Source: Xaviernesmea oryzae (lineage in GTDB: Bacteria > Pseudomonadota > Alphaproteobacteria > Rhizobiales > Rhizobiaceae). Taken from it: a stretch of 64,000 bases of DNA. Shown here piece after piece: positions 26,900-38,321 of this stretch. Below the pieces are notes generated by a model. That model ran no database searches and had not been told where the DNA came from. It saw only the letters and a list, made by a program, of their open reading frames with translations. Within the stretch, counting starts at the first letter, position 1. Every line of letters begins with the position of its first letter. The DNA lies in NCBI RefSeq assembly GCF_900177415.1, contig NZ_FXAF01000011.1, forward strand, positions 620,001 through 684,000, in the 5' to 3' direction. The position numbers and the translations under genes were made by a program.

Positions 26900-27367
26900 A
26901 TGACGAACGCCATCAAGCAATCCGGCGCCTATCTCGAAATCGTCTCCTTTCATCTCGGAGACCAGGAATTCTGCATCGACATCATGGCGATCCGCGAAAT
27001 CCGCGGCTGGGCGCCGGTGACCCCGATGCCGCACACCCCGCCCTACGTTCTCGGCCTGATCAACCTGCGCGGCGCGGTGATCCCGGTCATCGACATGGCC
27101 TGCCGCCTCGGCATGAAGATGACGGAGCCTTCCGAGCGTTCGGCGATCATCGTCACCGACATCGCCGGCAAGCTGGTCGGCCTGCTGGTCGAACAGGTAT
27201 CCGACATGATGACCATTCGCGGCGAAGACCTGCAGCCGGCGCCGGAAATCATTCCGGAAGCCCAGCGCGCCTTCTGCCGCGGCATCGTGGCGCTGGAAAA
27301 GACCATGGTCTGCTTCCTGAACCTCGATACCGTCATCGCCGACGAACTGGCCCGCGAAGCCGCCTGA
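26900..27367 (+). CDS. cheW: CheW chemotaxis coupling protein
   Basis: This 155-residue protein has the full CheW fold: FHLGDQEFCIDIMAIREI at the start, the receptor/CheA-binding NLRGAVIPVIDMACRLG near residue 55, and the C-terminal ALEKTMVCFLNLDTV. CheW links chemoreceptors to the CheA kinase. The start at 26900 is chosen from GGAAAG nine bases upstream and from family length. No cheA, cheY or receptor genes lie in the window, so it is an orphan copy outside the main chemotaxis operon, which is known in rhizobia. A long hairpin follows. Confidence 0.93.
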   Translation: MTNAIKQSGAYLEIVSFHLGDQEFCIDIMAIREIRGWAPVTPMPHTPPYVLGLINLRGAVIPVIDMACRLGMKMTEPSERSAIIVTDIAGKLVGLLVEQVSDMMTIRGEDLQPAPEIIPEAQRAFCRGIVALEKTMVCFLNLDTVIADELAREAA

Positions 27368-27393
27368 TCTTGCAGCGCAAAAAGATACTCGCG

Positions 27394-27425
27394 ATCTTCC
27401 GCTACACGCCAGCGTAGCGGAAGAT
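27394..27425 (+). terminator. Perfect 12-bp hairpin after cheW
   Basis: ATCTTCCGCTAC and GTAGCGGAAGAT pair perfectly around an 8-base loop, 27 bases after the cheW stop. The run after it is TAAAT rather than a strong T-tract, so it is either a weak terminator or an mRNA-stabilising hairpin. Confidence 0.6.
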
Positions 27426-27565
27426 TAAATCCATGTAATTATTACATAAATTTAAGAATTCCGCCACGGAACCGCCGTGCCGGCATGCGAGTTCTTCCGT
27501 CGCAAAACGCCCAACCGAACCGATCCAAAACTCTTCGGCTGGTTTTCGAAGATAGGAGAATGACC

Positions 27566-27889
27566 ATGAACAAGGCTTTTGCTCTCGCAGTCATGATGTC
27601 CGCCGCAGCGATGGGAAGCGCCCATGCCCGTGAAATGGGGATGGCGGTAAAGCCCGCCACCGACGTCGCCATCGTCTATACCGATCCTGAAACGCCCGAC
27701 GTCGCCCGCCAGCTGGACATCCCCGACACCATCCTTCATCCGAGCCAGCCGATGATCCGGAAGGCCCAGGCGGAGATCCGCCAGGATCCGGCGCTGCATG
27801 CCGCGCTCGTCAAGCAGGATGTCGAACTCAACAATGTCGTTGCCATCGACACTGCCGCCGACGGCAGCAGGATCGTCTACGTCCGCTGA
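27566..27889 (+). CDS. Small secreted protein of unknown function (107 aa)
   Basis: A Sec signal peptide (NKAFALAVMMSAAAMGSAHA, cleavage after AHA) is followed by an 87-residue mature part with no cysteines, no repeats and no motif that I recognise. It contains VYTDPETPDVARQLDIPDTI and a C-terminal VVAIDTAADGSRIVYV. I prefer the ATG at 27566 to the one at 27560 because AGGAG lies seven bases ahead of it. It is a single gene with its own terminator; probably periplasmic. Confidence 0.7.
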   Translation: MNKAFALAVMMSAAAMGSAHAREMGMAVKPATDVAIVYTDPETPDVARQLDIPDTILHPSQPMIRKAQAEIRQDPALHAALVKQDVELNNVVAIDTAADGSRIVYVR

Positions 27890-27910
27890 CCGGACCTTCA
27901 CGAATGCTTC

Positions 27911-27943
27911 AAAACCGGGTTCGCCAGTCGGACCCGGTTTTTT
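27911..27943 (+). terminator. Rho-independent terminator
   Basis: AAAACCGGGT and ACCCGGTTTT form a strong stem ending in a run of six T, 21 bases after the stop of the small secreted protein gene. Confidence 0.85.
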
Positions 27944-28015
27944 CATGCCCATTGTCGAGTGCCGGCTTGGCCGATTTCGTTCGGGAACCGGAGCCGCATC
28001 GCCGCGACCGACCTC

Positions 28016-28510
28016 TTACTGAGGCTTGCCCTTCGTCCAGGTCACCTGCTGACCGTAGAGCGGGACGGTGGAGATCGCCATCTTGGCGGAGCCTTCGACG
28101 ACCTGCCGCGAATGGGCGAGATAGATGAGGGTGTCGTTCGCCTTGTCGTAGATGCGCTTCACGAGAAGATCCTTCCAGATCAGCGAACGGCCCTCGCGAA
28201 AGACCTCCTCGCCGCCCCTGGACAGGTCTATCTCGCCGATCTCGATCGGCCCGGTCTGGCTGCAGGATATCGCGCTGTTGGACGGGTCCTCGAACCAGTT
28301 GCCCTGCTTCAGACGATCGATGATCGAACGGTCGAAATAGCTGACGTGGCAGGTCACGCCTTTGATTTCCGGATCGGTGATCGCCTCCACGACGATGTCG
28401 TTGCCGATCCAGTCCACGCCGACCTTGCCGACTACCTGCGCGGCGGCGGGAATGGACAGAAGGCCGAGCGACAAGACGGCGGCGGATGCGAGGCTGGTGA
28501 GGCGGTTCAT
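28016..28510 (-). CDS. creA: CreA family periplasmic protein
   Basis: This 164-residue protein has a signal peptide (ASAAVLSLGLLSIPAAAQ) and the CreA signature: VGKVGVDWIGNDIVVEAI, DPEIKGVTCHVSYFDR and, further on, ISCSQTGPI, with two cysteines likely to form a disulphide. CreA is widespread in proteobacteria and its function is unknown. I set the start at the ATG at 28510, which gives a normal signal peptide; the longer frame adds an implausible N-terminus. It lies 91 bases downstream of the exonuclease gene on the same strand. Confidence 0.9.
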   Translation of the reverse strand: MNRLTSLASAAVLSLGLLSIPAAAQVVGKVGVDWIGNDIVVEAITDPEIKGVTCHVSYFDRSIIDRLKQGNWFEDPSNSAISCSQTGPIEIGEIDLSRGGEEVFREGRSLIWKDLLVKRIYDKANDTLIYLAHSRQVVEGSAKMAISTVPLYGQQVTWTKGKPQ

Positions 28511-28601
28511 GGGCTTGGGCTCCGGTAAACGATCCGTGATCTGAGATAAGACGCGCCGGCGCAGTTGCAAGCCGGGTCGGAAGCCGAAGCGGCCGGAAGC
28601 C

Positions 28602-29192
28602 TCACTTGAGGCGGCAGGTGCAGGGCGCATAGCCGCCGGAGAACAGCCGGCCGACCTTCATGCCGATCGCCGCCGGAATGTCGCGGACATGCGGCACCTG
28701 CAGGGATTTGGCGATGGCGACCGTCGCCCTCGCGCAGATCGCGGCATCCTCCGCCGCATTGTGATGGGCGAAGCGGAGGCCGAGATGCGCCGCGAGCACA
28801 TTGAGCTTGTGCGAGCCGAGATGCGGCCATGCCTTCTGCGCCATCTTCACGCTGCAGAGATAGGAAAGCTCCGGATAGCTCTGCCTGTAGAGATCGAGGC
28901 AGGCGCGCCAGACGCTGAAATCGAAGGCGGCGTTATGGGCGATCATCGTCGCCCCGCGGAAATCGTCCGCGAACTCGTCCATGACTTCGGGAAACTCCCC
29001 CGCATCCTCGACATCTTCCGGCCGGATGCCGTGTATGGCGACGTTGAAAGAGGAAAAGCGCATGTCCTTCGGACGGATCAGCCGCTCCTCCACCCGCACG
29101 ACCTCGTCGCCTTCGAGCCAGGCAAGTCCGACCGAACAGGCGCTGCCGCGCTGCTCGTTGGCGGTTTCGAAATCGATGGCGATGGTCTTCAA
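28602..29192 (-). CDS. DEDDh-family 3'-5' exonuclease
   Basis: This 196-residue protein is of the DnaQ/PolC-epsilon exonuclease fold. Exo I is AIDFETAN (Asp7, Glu9), Exo II is HNAAFDFSVWR, and Exo III is HHNAAEDAAICA, whose His five residues before the Asp marks the DEDDh type. The C-terminus ends in a short Cys-containing tail (APCTCRLK). It lacks a DNA polymerase, so it is a stand-alone proofreading-like or DNA/RNA trimming nuclease. The substrate is not visible from sequence. Confidence 0.88.
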   Translation of the reverse strand: MKTIAIDFETANEQRGSACSVGLAWLEGDEVVRVEERLIRPKDMRFSSFNVAIHGIRPEDVEDAGEFPEVMDEFADDFRGATMIAHNAAFDFSVWRACLDLYRQSYPELSYLCSVKMAQKAWPHLGSHKLNVLAAHLGLRFAHHNAAEDAAICARATVAIAKSLQVPHVRDIPAAIGMKVGRLFSGGYAPCTCRLK

Positions 29193-29472
29193 GGGCTAAT
29201 TCCGAACAGAGATGGACCAACTTCTATAGTCCGCAATCCGATTCGGCAAAGACGGATGGCATCCCGTCCCTTGACGCCAAGCCGTGCCTCTGGCTTCATG
29301 CTGCGCATGACCAGTTCCGCCGCCCGCATGCATCTTACCGTGACCATTCACCCCGCAGGGTGCGTGGCGGTTTTGGCGCGTTAGCCGGTCATCCGTCCAC
29401 CAACCCTGCCGGAGCTTAGGCAGGGTTCGGTGTTTCCGCTCTGCCTCGGCCTGAAGACCAAGGAGAGCATTC

Positions 29473-30015
29473 ATGCAAGATTTCGATATCCCGCCGCCTC
29501 TTGATCCGGACGCGCGATGGCCAGACGGCTTGTCGATCCGCGCCCGCACGCCCGCCGATGCCGCTGCGATCGCCGCCTTGCACAATCTGCCCGGCTACCG
29601 CTACGGAACGCTGCGCACGCCCCACCACACGCCGGACGAGATCCGCAAGGGGATCGAGAATCAGTCGAGCAACTCCTTCAGCCTCGTTGCCGAGCAGGAT
29701 GGCAGGATCGTCGGCGATTGCGGACTGACCCGCTTCGCCAATCACCGCCGGGCCCATGCCGGCAGCATCGGCATGGGGGTCCACGACGCCTACCACGGCC
29801 GCGGCATCGGCAGCGCGCTCATCGGCGAAATCCTTGCCATCGCCGACCGCTGGCTGAACCTGAAGCGCATCGAGCTGACGGTCTATACCGACAACGAACC
29901 CGCGCTGGCGCTCTATCGGAAATTCGGCTTCGAGGTGGAGGGACATCTCAAGGCCTTCGCCTTCCGCGACGGCCATTATGTCGATGCCTATTCCATGGCA
30001 CGGCTGAGGACGTGA
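29473..30015 (+). CDS. GNAT N-acetyltransferase similar to YhhY/AaaT
   Basis: This 180-residue acetyltransferase has the acetyl-CoA motif GMGVHDAYHGRGIGSAL and the following RIELTVYTDNEPALALYRKF, ending in FRDGHYVDAYSMARL. The order and wording are very close to Escherichia coli YhhY, which acetylates some L-amino acids. The substrate here is inferred. AAGGAGAG precedes the ATG. Between the upstream gene and the start lies a 9-bp hairpin at 29402-29427 (AACCCTGCC/GGCAGGGTT) in the probable leader. The gene converges on ligA with three bases between stop codons. Confidence 0.87.
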   Translation: MQDFDIPPPLDPDARWPDGLSIRARTPADAAAIAALHNLPGYRYGTLRTPHHTPDEIRKGIENQSSNSFSLVAEQDGRIVGDCGLTRFANHRRAHAGSIGMGVHDAYHGRGIGSALIGEILAIADRWLNLKRIELTVYTDNEPALALYRKFGFEVEGHLKAFAFRDGHYVDAYSMARLRT

Positions 30016-30018
30016 GCC

Positions 30019-32470
<2,452 letters not shown>

Positions 32471-32502
32471 GATCGGCACGACATCTATTAGAAACCGGAG
32501 CC

Positions 32503-34176
32503 CTACCCGTTCCCCGCCAGCAGCCGCTTGGCAGCCGCGCGCGCCTCGTCGGTCACCGAGGCGCCGGCGAGCATGCGGGCGATCTCTTCGGTGCGGTGCT
32601 CGGGGGCCATGGTCGCAACACGCGTGGCGATCTTTTCCGAGCCTTCCGCCGCCGGTCCCTTGGAGATGAGGAGATGTGTGGCCGCGCGCGCGGCCACCTG
32701 CGGCGCGTGGGTGACGGACAGCACCTGCACCTTGTCGGAAAGCCGTTTCAGCCGCTGGCCGATCGCATCCGCGACCGCGCCGCCGACGCCCGTGTCGATC
32801 TCGTCGAAGACCAGCGTCGGAGCCGAGCCGCGGTCGGCAAGCGCCACCTTGAGCGCCAGCAGGAATCGCGACAGCTCGCCGCCGGAGGCGACCTTCATGA
32901 TCGGCCCCGGGCGCGTGCCGGGATTGGTCTGGACGTGGAATTCGACGGTATCGATGCCTTCGGCGGTGGCGGTTTCCGGATCGGTTGCGACCTCGACCAT
33001 GAACCGGGCGCGCTCGAGCTTCAGGGCCGGCAGCTCGGCCATCACCGCATCCGCCAGCGCCTCGGCGCCGCGGCGGCGCTTTTCGGAAAGCGCGGCCGCA
33101 GCCTGGTCGTAATCCGCCTTTGCGGCTGCCGTCAGCTTTTCGAGCTCGGCAAGCTTCTCCTCGCCGGCATCCAGATCGGCGAGGTCCGCGACCATTTTTT
33201 CGGCAAGCGCCGGCAGGTCGGCGACGGCGACGGAATATTTGCGGCCGGCGGCACGCAGCGCGAAAAGCCGCTCCTCGACCCGCTCCAGTTCGCGCGGATC
33301 GAATTCGGTTTTCCGAAGCGCGGCCTCGACCTCCATCTGCGCGTTGGAGAGATGGTTGAGCGCGGCGTCCAGAAGCTCCACCGTCTCTTCCAGAAGACCG
33401 GGCGCCTCGTGGCTCTTGCGCTCCAGCCGCCGCACCAGCGAGGCGATCAGCGGCACGGGCGAGGCATTGCCGTTCAGGAATTCGGAAGCTTCGGAAATGT
33501 CGCCGGCGATCCGTTCGGCCTTCTGCATGCGGGAACGCTCTTCCGCGAGCTCGTCCTCCTCGCCGTCGCGGGGCGCCAGTGCTTCCAGTTCCTCGACCGA
33601 GGCGCGGATGTAATCGGCCTCGCGCGCGGCGGCCTCCACCTTGGCCCTGTGCGTCCTGAAGGCGCGTTCGGCGTCCTTCCAGGTCCGATAGAGGCCAGAA
33701 AGCTGCAGCGCTTCATCGCTCAGGCCCGCGAAGGCGTCGAGCAGCGTGCGGTGGGCGTCCGTATCGATCAGCGCCCGGTCGTCGTGCTGCCCATGGATTT
33801 CCACGAGAAGCTGCCCCGCCTGGCGCATCAGCTGCACGCTGACGGGCTGATCGTTGATCGACGCGCGGGTGCGTCCGTCGGCGGATTGGACGCGGCGGAA
33901 GATCAGGTCGCCGTCGTCATCGATGCCGTTGTCGCGCAGGAGCCGGCGGGCGGCGTGGCTGCCGGACACGTCGAAGACCGCGGTCACCTGCCCCTTCTCC
34001 TCGCCGTGACGCACAAGGCCGCCGTCGCCGCGGCCGCCGAGCGCCAGCGAAAGGCTGTCGAGAAGGATGGATTTGCCCGCCCCCGTCTCGCCGGTCAGCA
34101 CCGACAGGCCAGTCTCGAAGGCAAGATCCAGCCGCTCGATCAGAACGATATCGCGGATCGACAACTGGATCAGCAT
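32503..34176 (-). CDS. recN: DNA repair protein RecN
   Basis: This 557-residue SMC-like ATPase acts in double-strand break repair. The Walker A is LTGETGAGKSILLDSL near residue 35, then a long coiled-coil middle (about 160-365). The C-terminal half carries the signature GGELSRFLLALKVAL and Walker B PTLVFDEIDTGVGG. Length is normal. The gene is ten bases downstream of bamD, so probably in the same transcript; this neighbourhood is common in rhizobia. Confidence 0.95.
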   Translation of the reverse strand: MLIQLSIRDIVLIERLDLAFETGLSVLTGETGAGKSILLDSLSLALGGRGDGGLVRHGEEKGQVTAVFDVSGSHAARRLLRDNGIDDDGDLIFRRVQSADGRTRASINDQPVSVQLMRQAGQLLVEIHGQHDDRALIDTDAHRTLLDAFAGLSDEALQLSGLYRTWKDAERAFRTHRAKVEAAAREADYIRASVEELEALAPRDGEEDELAEERSRMQKAERIAGDISEASEFLNGNASPVPLIASLVRRLERKSHEAPGLLEETVELLDAALNHLSNAQMEVEAALRKTEFDPRELERVEERLFALRAAGRKYSVAVADLPALAEKMVADLADLDAGEEKLAELEKLTAAAKADYDQAAAALSEKRRRGAEALADAVMAELPALKLERARFMVEVATDPETATAEGIDTVEFHVQTNPGTRPGPIMKVASGGELSRFLLALKVALADRGSAPTLVFDEIDTGVGGAVADAIGQRLKRLSDKVQVLSVTHAPQVAARAATHLLISKGPAAEGSEKIATRVATMAPEHRTEEIARMLAGASVTDEARAAAKRLLAGNG

Positions 34177-34186
34177 GCCTCAGACC

Positions 34187-35053
34187 TTATGCGCCGATGA
34201 GCTTGGCCCCGGCGCGAGAAATCCACGAACCGCGATTCTCGCGGGGTTCGACACCGCCCGTCTGCAGCAGCTTGTAGGAATCCGCATACCACTGGCTGTC
34301 GGGATAGTTCCGGCCGAGGACGGCAGCGGCGGTCTGCGCCTCCTCGACGATACCCATGGCGTAATAGGATTCCGTCAGGCGCGCCAGAGCCTCTTCCACC
34401 TGGTTGGTGTTGGAATATTGCTCGACCACGTTGCGGAAGCGCCGGATCGCCGCAAGATATTCCTTGCGCTCCAGATAATAGCGGCCGATCTGCATCTCCT
34501 TGCCGGCGAGCTGGTCGCGGGCAAACCGGATCTTGGCCTGCGCATCCTCGACATATTCCGAATCCGGATAGTCGTTGATGACCTTGTTCATCGCGTCGAT
34601 CGTGCGGACGGCCGCGCGCTGGTCCTGCGTCACATCGGCGATCTGGCGCGCGTAGGAAAGGCCGACGAGATACTGCACATAGGCCGAATCCGCCGAACGC
34701 GGATACTGGCTCATATAGCGGTTGCCGGTGGTGATCGCCTCCTCGCTGCGGCCGAGACGGTATTTGGTGAAGGTGCTCATGACGAGCGCCTTGCGGCCCC
34801 ATTCTGTGAACGGGTTCTGCTTGTCGATCGCGTCGAACTTGCGGCTCGCCTCGGTCAGGTTGCCGGCCTTCATGTTCGCAAGGCCCTGATTGTAGAGCGT
34901 TTCCGGCGGATCGGTCTCCATGCCGAGCTTGGTGATGTCGATATCCCGGTCCGATTGGCAGGCGGTGATTCCAAAACCGGCGCCGACAAGTACCAGCGAG
35001 ACCAGCGCCATCCGTGCCGTCTTGCGCATTCCAACAGACCTTACATGGTTCAT
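34187..35053 (-). CDS. bamD: Outer membrane protein assembly factor BamD
   Basis: This lipoprotein is a part of the BAM complex that inserts beta-barrels in the outer membrane. The signal peptide ([20 protein letters not shown]) ends in the lipobox ITAC, after which five TPR-like helical repeats follow (for example [21 protein letters not shown] and [20 protein letters not shown]). The start is uncertain: the ATG at 35053 has AGGAA about eight bases ahead, but the ATG at 35029 is also possible. A family note: rhizobial BamD is encoded after lpxC, as here. Confidence 0.9.
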   Translation of the reverse strand: MNHVRSVGMRKTARMALVSLVLVGAGFGITACQSDRDIDITKLGMETDPPETLYNQGLANMKAGNLTEASRKFDAIDKQNPFTEWGRKALVMSTFTKYRLGRSEEAITTGNRYMSQYPRSADSAYVQYLVGLSYARQIADVTQDQRAAVRTIDAMNKVINDYPDSEYVEDAQAKIRFARDQLAGKEMQIGRYYLERKEYLAAIRRFRNVVEQYSNTNQVEEALARLTESYYAMGIVEEAQTAAAVLGRNYPDSQWYADSYKLLQTGGVEPRENRGSWISRAGAKLIGA

Positions 35054-35187
35054 TCGAGAGTTCCTGATCGTCCCGCGCACTGAAGCCCCTGCCCCGATGA
35101 GGCCGTTCTAGCCATAAAAGCAAAAGGAGAGCAACGCAATGATGGCTCAATAATGCATTTTTGTGGCATCGACCGGTGTTATCTCCA

Positions 35188-35218
35188 AAAGAAAAGGCCG
35201 CCTCCGAAGGAAGCGGCC
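35188..35218 (-). terminator. Rho-independent terminator after lpxC
   Basis: On the minus strand GGCCGCTTCC-TTC-GGAGGCGGCC is followed by TTTTCTTTT, 22 bases after the lpxC stop. It should end most transcripts from the ftsZ-lpxC side before bamD. Confidence 0.8.
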
Positions 35219-35240
35219 AAGTCTACCGGGTCAAATTTAC

Positions 35241-36197
35241 TCAGGCGAACCAGGGCGTCAGTTCCGGCATGCTGACCGGAACGAATTCCCCTGCCCGCAC
35301 GCGCGCCGCACGCGACGACGGCGCTTCGACGACTTCGTAGGCCGTCGGATCGCTCATCAGCGCTTTCAGGGCATTGGCGTTCATCTTGTGGCCGCCGCGA
35401 TAGGAACGGTAGCAGCCGATGAACTGCGCGCCGGCGAGCGCCAGATCGCCGACGGCGTCGAGCGTCTTGTGACGGACGAATTCATCCGTGTAGCGCAGGC
35501 CCTCGACATTCACCACCGTGTCGTCGTCGGAGATGACGACCGAATTCTCGAGCGAGGAGCCGAGCGCGTAACCGGCAGCCCAGAGCCGCTCCACATCGCG
35601 CATGAAGCCGAAGGTGCGGGCCCGCGAAAGCTCCCGCTTGAACGTCTCCGCCGTCAGATTGCCTTCCCACTTCTGCCGGCCGATCATCGGCGAGGAAAAG
35701 TCGATCTCGACCTCGAAACGGGTTCCGTCATAGGGGCGGAATTCCGCCCAGGAAGCGCCGGAATCGATGCGCACCGGCTTCACGACGCGGATATAGCGCC
35801 GCTTGATGCCGAGGTTGACGATGCCGGCCTGTTCGATCGCTTCGATGAAGGGATAGGAGCTGCCGTCCATGATCGGCATTTCGCCGCCGTCGACCTCGAC
35901 CATGACATTGTCGATGCCGAGCGCATAGAGCGCGGCCATGACATGCTCGATCGTGGCAACCCACTTGGCCGGCGAACTGCCGAGAACGGTGCAGAGGTCG
36001 GTCGGTCCGACCTGCGAGGAAACGGCGCGATACTCGACCGAGCTGCCGTCCTCGAAAAGGCGCGTGAAGACCACGCCGGTGCCGGCTTCGGCAGGCTGGA
36101 AGGTTATGGAAACGGGTGCTCCGGAATGAACGCCGATACCCTTCATGGTCACCGGGGCGGCGATGGTGGTCTGGAAACCGAGCAATCCAATGGTCAT
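35241..36197 (-). CDS. lpxC: UDP-3-O-acyl-N-acetylglucosamine deacetylase
   Basis: This 318-residue zinc enzyme carries out the committed step of lipid A synthesis. The zinc-binding His is in TIEHVMAALYALGIDN near residue 80, with the other ligands in RHKTLDAVGDLALAG (His and Asp). The substrate-tunnel region around YRSYRGGHKMN is also present. Length matches. It lies between ftsZ and bamD on the same strand, as in many alphaproteobacteria, with a terminator behind ftsZ and one behind lpxC, so it is probably its own unit. Confidence 0.96.
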   Translation of the reverse strand: MTIGLLGFQTTIAAPVTMKGIGVHSGAPVSITFQPAEAGTGVVFTRLFEDGSSVEYRAVSSQVGPTDLCTVLGSSPAKWVATIEHVMAALYALGIDNVMVEVDGGEMPIMDGSSYPFIEAIEQAGIVNLGIKRRYIRVVKPVRIDSGASWAEFRPYDGTRFEVEIDFSSPMIGRQKWEGNLTAETFKRELSRARTFGFMRDVERLWAAGYALGSSLENSVVISDDDTVVNVEGLRYTDEFVRHKTLDAVGDLALAGAQFIGCYRSYRGGHKMNANALKALMSDPTAYEVVEAPSSRAARVRAGEFVPVSMPELTPWFA

Positions 36198-36403
36198 TCT
36201 TATTGCCTTCTTATCGCCGGATCCTCAAAGTACCGGGATCCGGAATTCCTGACGCCTCTTCAATCGGCCGATCACGTGAATCGGTGGTCCCTTCGGGCGT
36301 CTTTCAGCGTCCTTCATACGCAGCCATCCGGCACAATCCAAATCACTGTTCGTTTCGGATTGTTACGTTGTTAACTCCGCGTCTTGATTGATAAAACGCG
36401 CAA

Positions 36404-36428
36404 CGGCCCGGATCGGTGATCCGGGCCG
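36404..36428 (-). terminator. Terminator-like hairpin after ftsZ
   Basis: A perfect 11-bp stem (CGGCCCGGATC/GATCCGGGCCG with a three-base loop) begins 28 bases after the ftsZ stop. The following minus-strand sequence TTGCGCGTTTT is only a weak T-tract. Confidence 0.7.
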
Positions 36429-36455
36429 TCTTCACGTTTCGTGACCGCAGTTAAC

Positions 36456-38234
36456 TCAGCTGGACTGGCGCCGCAGGAAGGCCGGAATTTCGAGCTGGTC
36501 TTCCTCGTGGTGAGCCTGCGGAATGGCGCGGCCATGGTCATCGAGGTTGCCGCGACGCGGTGCGTAGAGGCTTGCTTCCGGCGACAGCGGACGGCGCTGC
36601 TGCGAAGCCTGAGCAGGCGCGGGAGCGGTCATATCGGAGCTGACCGGCTCTTCTTCCTCCCGGCGCCCGAGCGAATTGGTGATCCGCTTCAGGAGCCCCA
36701 TCGGACCGCGCTCTTCCTGCACATGCTGGACCGGCTGGGAGCGACGATCGAGCTCCGCCTTCACGACCGGCGGAAAGTCCTCGACCTTCGGCATGCGCAC
36801 CGGCTCCACGACCGGAGAAAGCGGCTCGTGATGCGCCGGCTGCGCCATGCGCGGAGCGGGCTGGCTCATCGCCGGGGCCTGATACGCATGAGCCTGGACC
36901 GGAGCCGGCTGCGGGGCCGGAGCAGGACGGCTTGCAACCGGCGCCGGAGCTTCGGCCGGAGCGGCCGCGAAAATGCGGCTCTGCGGGCGGAACTCCTCCT
37001 GCAGCGGCTGCGGAGCGGCCGGCTGGGGTGCCGGAGCGATGCGCGGCGGTTCGGCGATGGCGAGCTCGCGTTCCATCTCGGCTTCCGCCATGCGGATCGT
37101 CTCGGCGATCGGGTCGACGGCCGGCTTCAGGACGGGTGCCGGGGCGGCCTGCATGACCGGAGCGGACTGCTGGACGACCGGCTGCGCCGGAGGAATGGCG
37201 GCCGAGGGACGGACGACCGGCTTGGCGGCGGCGCGCATTTCGGCGGCACGGATATCGACCGAGGCCGCACCGCGATCGATGCCGGTCGCGACGACCGACA
37301 CGCGGATCAGGCCTTCGAGCGCTTCGTCGAAGGTCGCGCCGAGGATGATGTTGGCGTCCGGATCGACTTCCTCGCGGATGCGGGTCGCCGCTTCGTCCAC
37401 TTCGAAGAGGGTCAGGTCGCGGCCGCCGGTGATGGAGATCAGGAGGCCCTGCGCACCCTTCATCGACGTCTCGTCGAGCAGCGGGTTGGCGATCGCCGCT
37501 TCCGCGGCCTGCATCGCACGGCCCGGACCGGAGGCTTCGCCGGTGCCCATCATCGCGCGGCCCATCTCGCGCATCACCGAGCGGACGTCGGCGAAGTCGA
37601 GGTTGATCAGGCCCTCCTTCACCATGAGGTCGGTGATGCAGGCAACGCCCGAATAGAGCACCTGGTCCGCCATGGCGAACGCGTCGGCGAAGGTCGTCTT
37701 GTCGTTGGCGATGCGGAACAGGTTCTGGTTCGGGATGACGATCAGCGTGTCGACGGACTTCTGCAGCTCCTGGATGCCCGATTCGGCAAGCCGCATGCGG
37801 CGCTGGCCTTCGAAATGGAAGGGCTTGGTGACGACGCCGACGGTCAGGATACCCTTGGAACGGGCAGCCTGCGCCACGACCGGGGCGGCACCCGTGCCGG
37901 TGCCGCCGCCCATGCCGGCGGTGACGAAGCACATATGCGTGCCGGCGAGATGATCGGAGATCTCGTCGAGGCATTCTTCGGCGGCGGCGCGGCCGACTTC
38001 CGGCTGGGAGCCGGCGCCGAGACCCTCGGTGACCTGAACACCCATCTGGATGATCCGGTCAGCCTTGGTCATGGTGAGCGCCTGGGCATCCGTATTGGCG
38101 ACAACGAAATCGACGCCTTCGAGCCCGGCCGTGATCATGTTGTTGACGGCGTTGCCGCCGCCCCCGCCGACGCCGAACACGGTAATCCGAGGCTTCAGCT
38201 CGGTAATATCAGGCTTCTGCAGCTTGATGGTCAT
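36456..38234 (-). CDS. ftsZ: Cell division protein FtsZ with long C-terminal linker
   Basis: This 592-residue tubulin-like GTPase forms the Z-ring. The N-terminal GTPase has the glycine run [12 protein letters not shown] (residues 21-32), the tubulin signature GGGTGTG (109-115) and [11 protein letters not shown] (T7 loop). From about 320 to 575 there is a Pro/Ala/Gln-rich disordered linker, much longer than in E. coli (383 residues total) but normal for Rhizobiales. The conserved C-terminal peptide [10 protein letters not shown] (581-590) binds FtsA and other anchors. The start at 38234 is chosen from AAGGA upstream and the family N-terminus. It is 87 bases behind ftsA. Confidence 0.96.
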   Translation of the reverse strand: MTIKLQKPDITELKPRITVFGVGGGGGNAVNNMITAGLEGVDFVVANTDAQALTMTKADRIIQMGVQVTEGLGAGSQPEVGRAAAEECLDEISDHLAGTHMCFVTAGMGGGTGTGAAPVVAQAARSKGILTVGVVTKPFHFEGQRRMRLAESGIQELQKSVDTLIVIPNQNLFRIANDKTTFADAFAMADQVLYSGVACITDLMVKEGLINLDFADVRSVMREMGRAMMGTGEASGPGRAMQAAEAAIANPLLDETSMKGAQGLLISITGGRDLTLFEVDEAATRIREEVDPDANIILGATFDEALEGLIRVSVVATGIDRGAASVDIRAAEMRAAAKPVVRPSAAIPPAQPVVQQSAPVMQAAPAPVLKPAVDPIAETIRMAEAEMERELAIAEPPRIAPAPQPAAPQPLQEEFRPQSRIFAAAPAEAPAPVASRPAPAPQPAPVQAHAYQAPAMSQPAPRMAQPAHHEPLSPVVEPVRMPKVEDFPPVVKAELDRRSQPVQHVQEERGPMGLLKRITNSLGRREEEEPVSSDMTAPAPAQASQQRRPLSPEASLYAPRRGNLDDHGRAIPQAHHEEDQLEIPAFLRRQSS

Positions 38235-38321
38235 TGCACCCGTTCCTTCTTTTTCTGGCCGCATCGCCGCCGGCCAATTCATTGCAACTCTTCTCTGAAG
38301 CGGTGGGCACAGGCCCCCGCA

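Noticed and set aside
29402-29427. Hairpin in front of the YhhY-like gene as a riboswitch
   Set aside because: A single 9-bp stem with no conserved riboswitch core or alternative structure; too little to support the claim.
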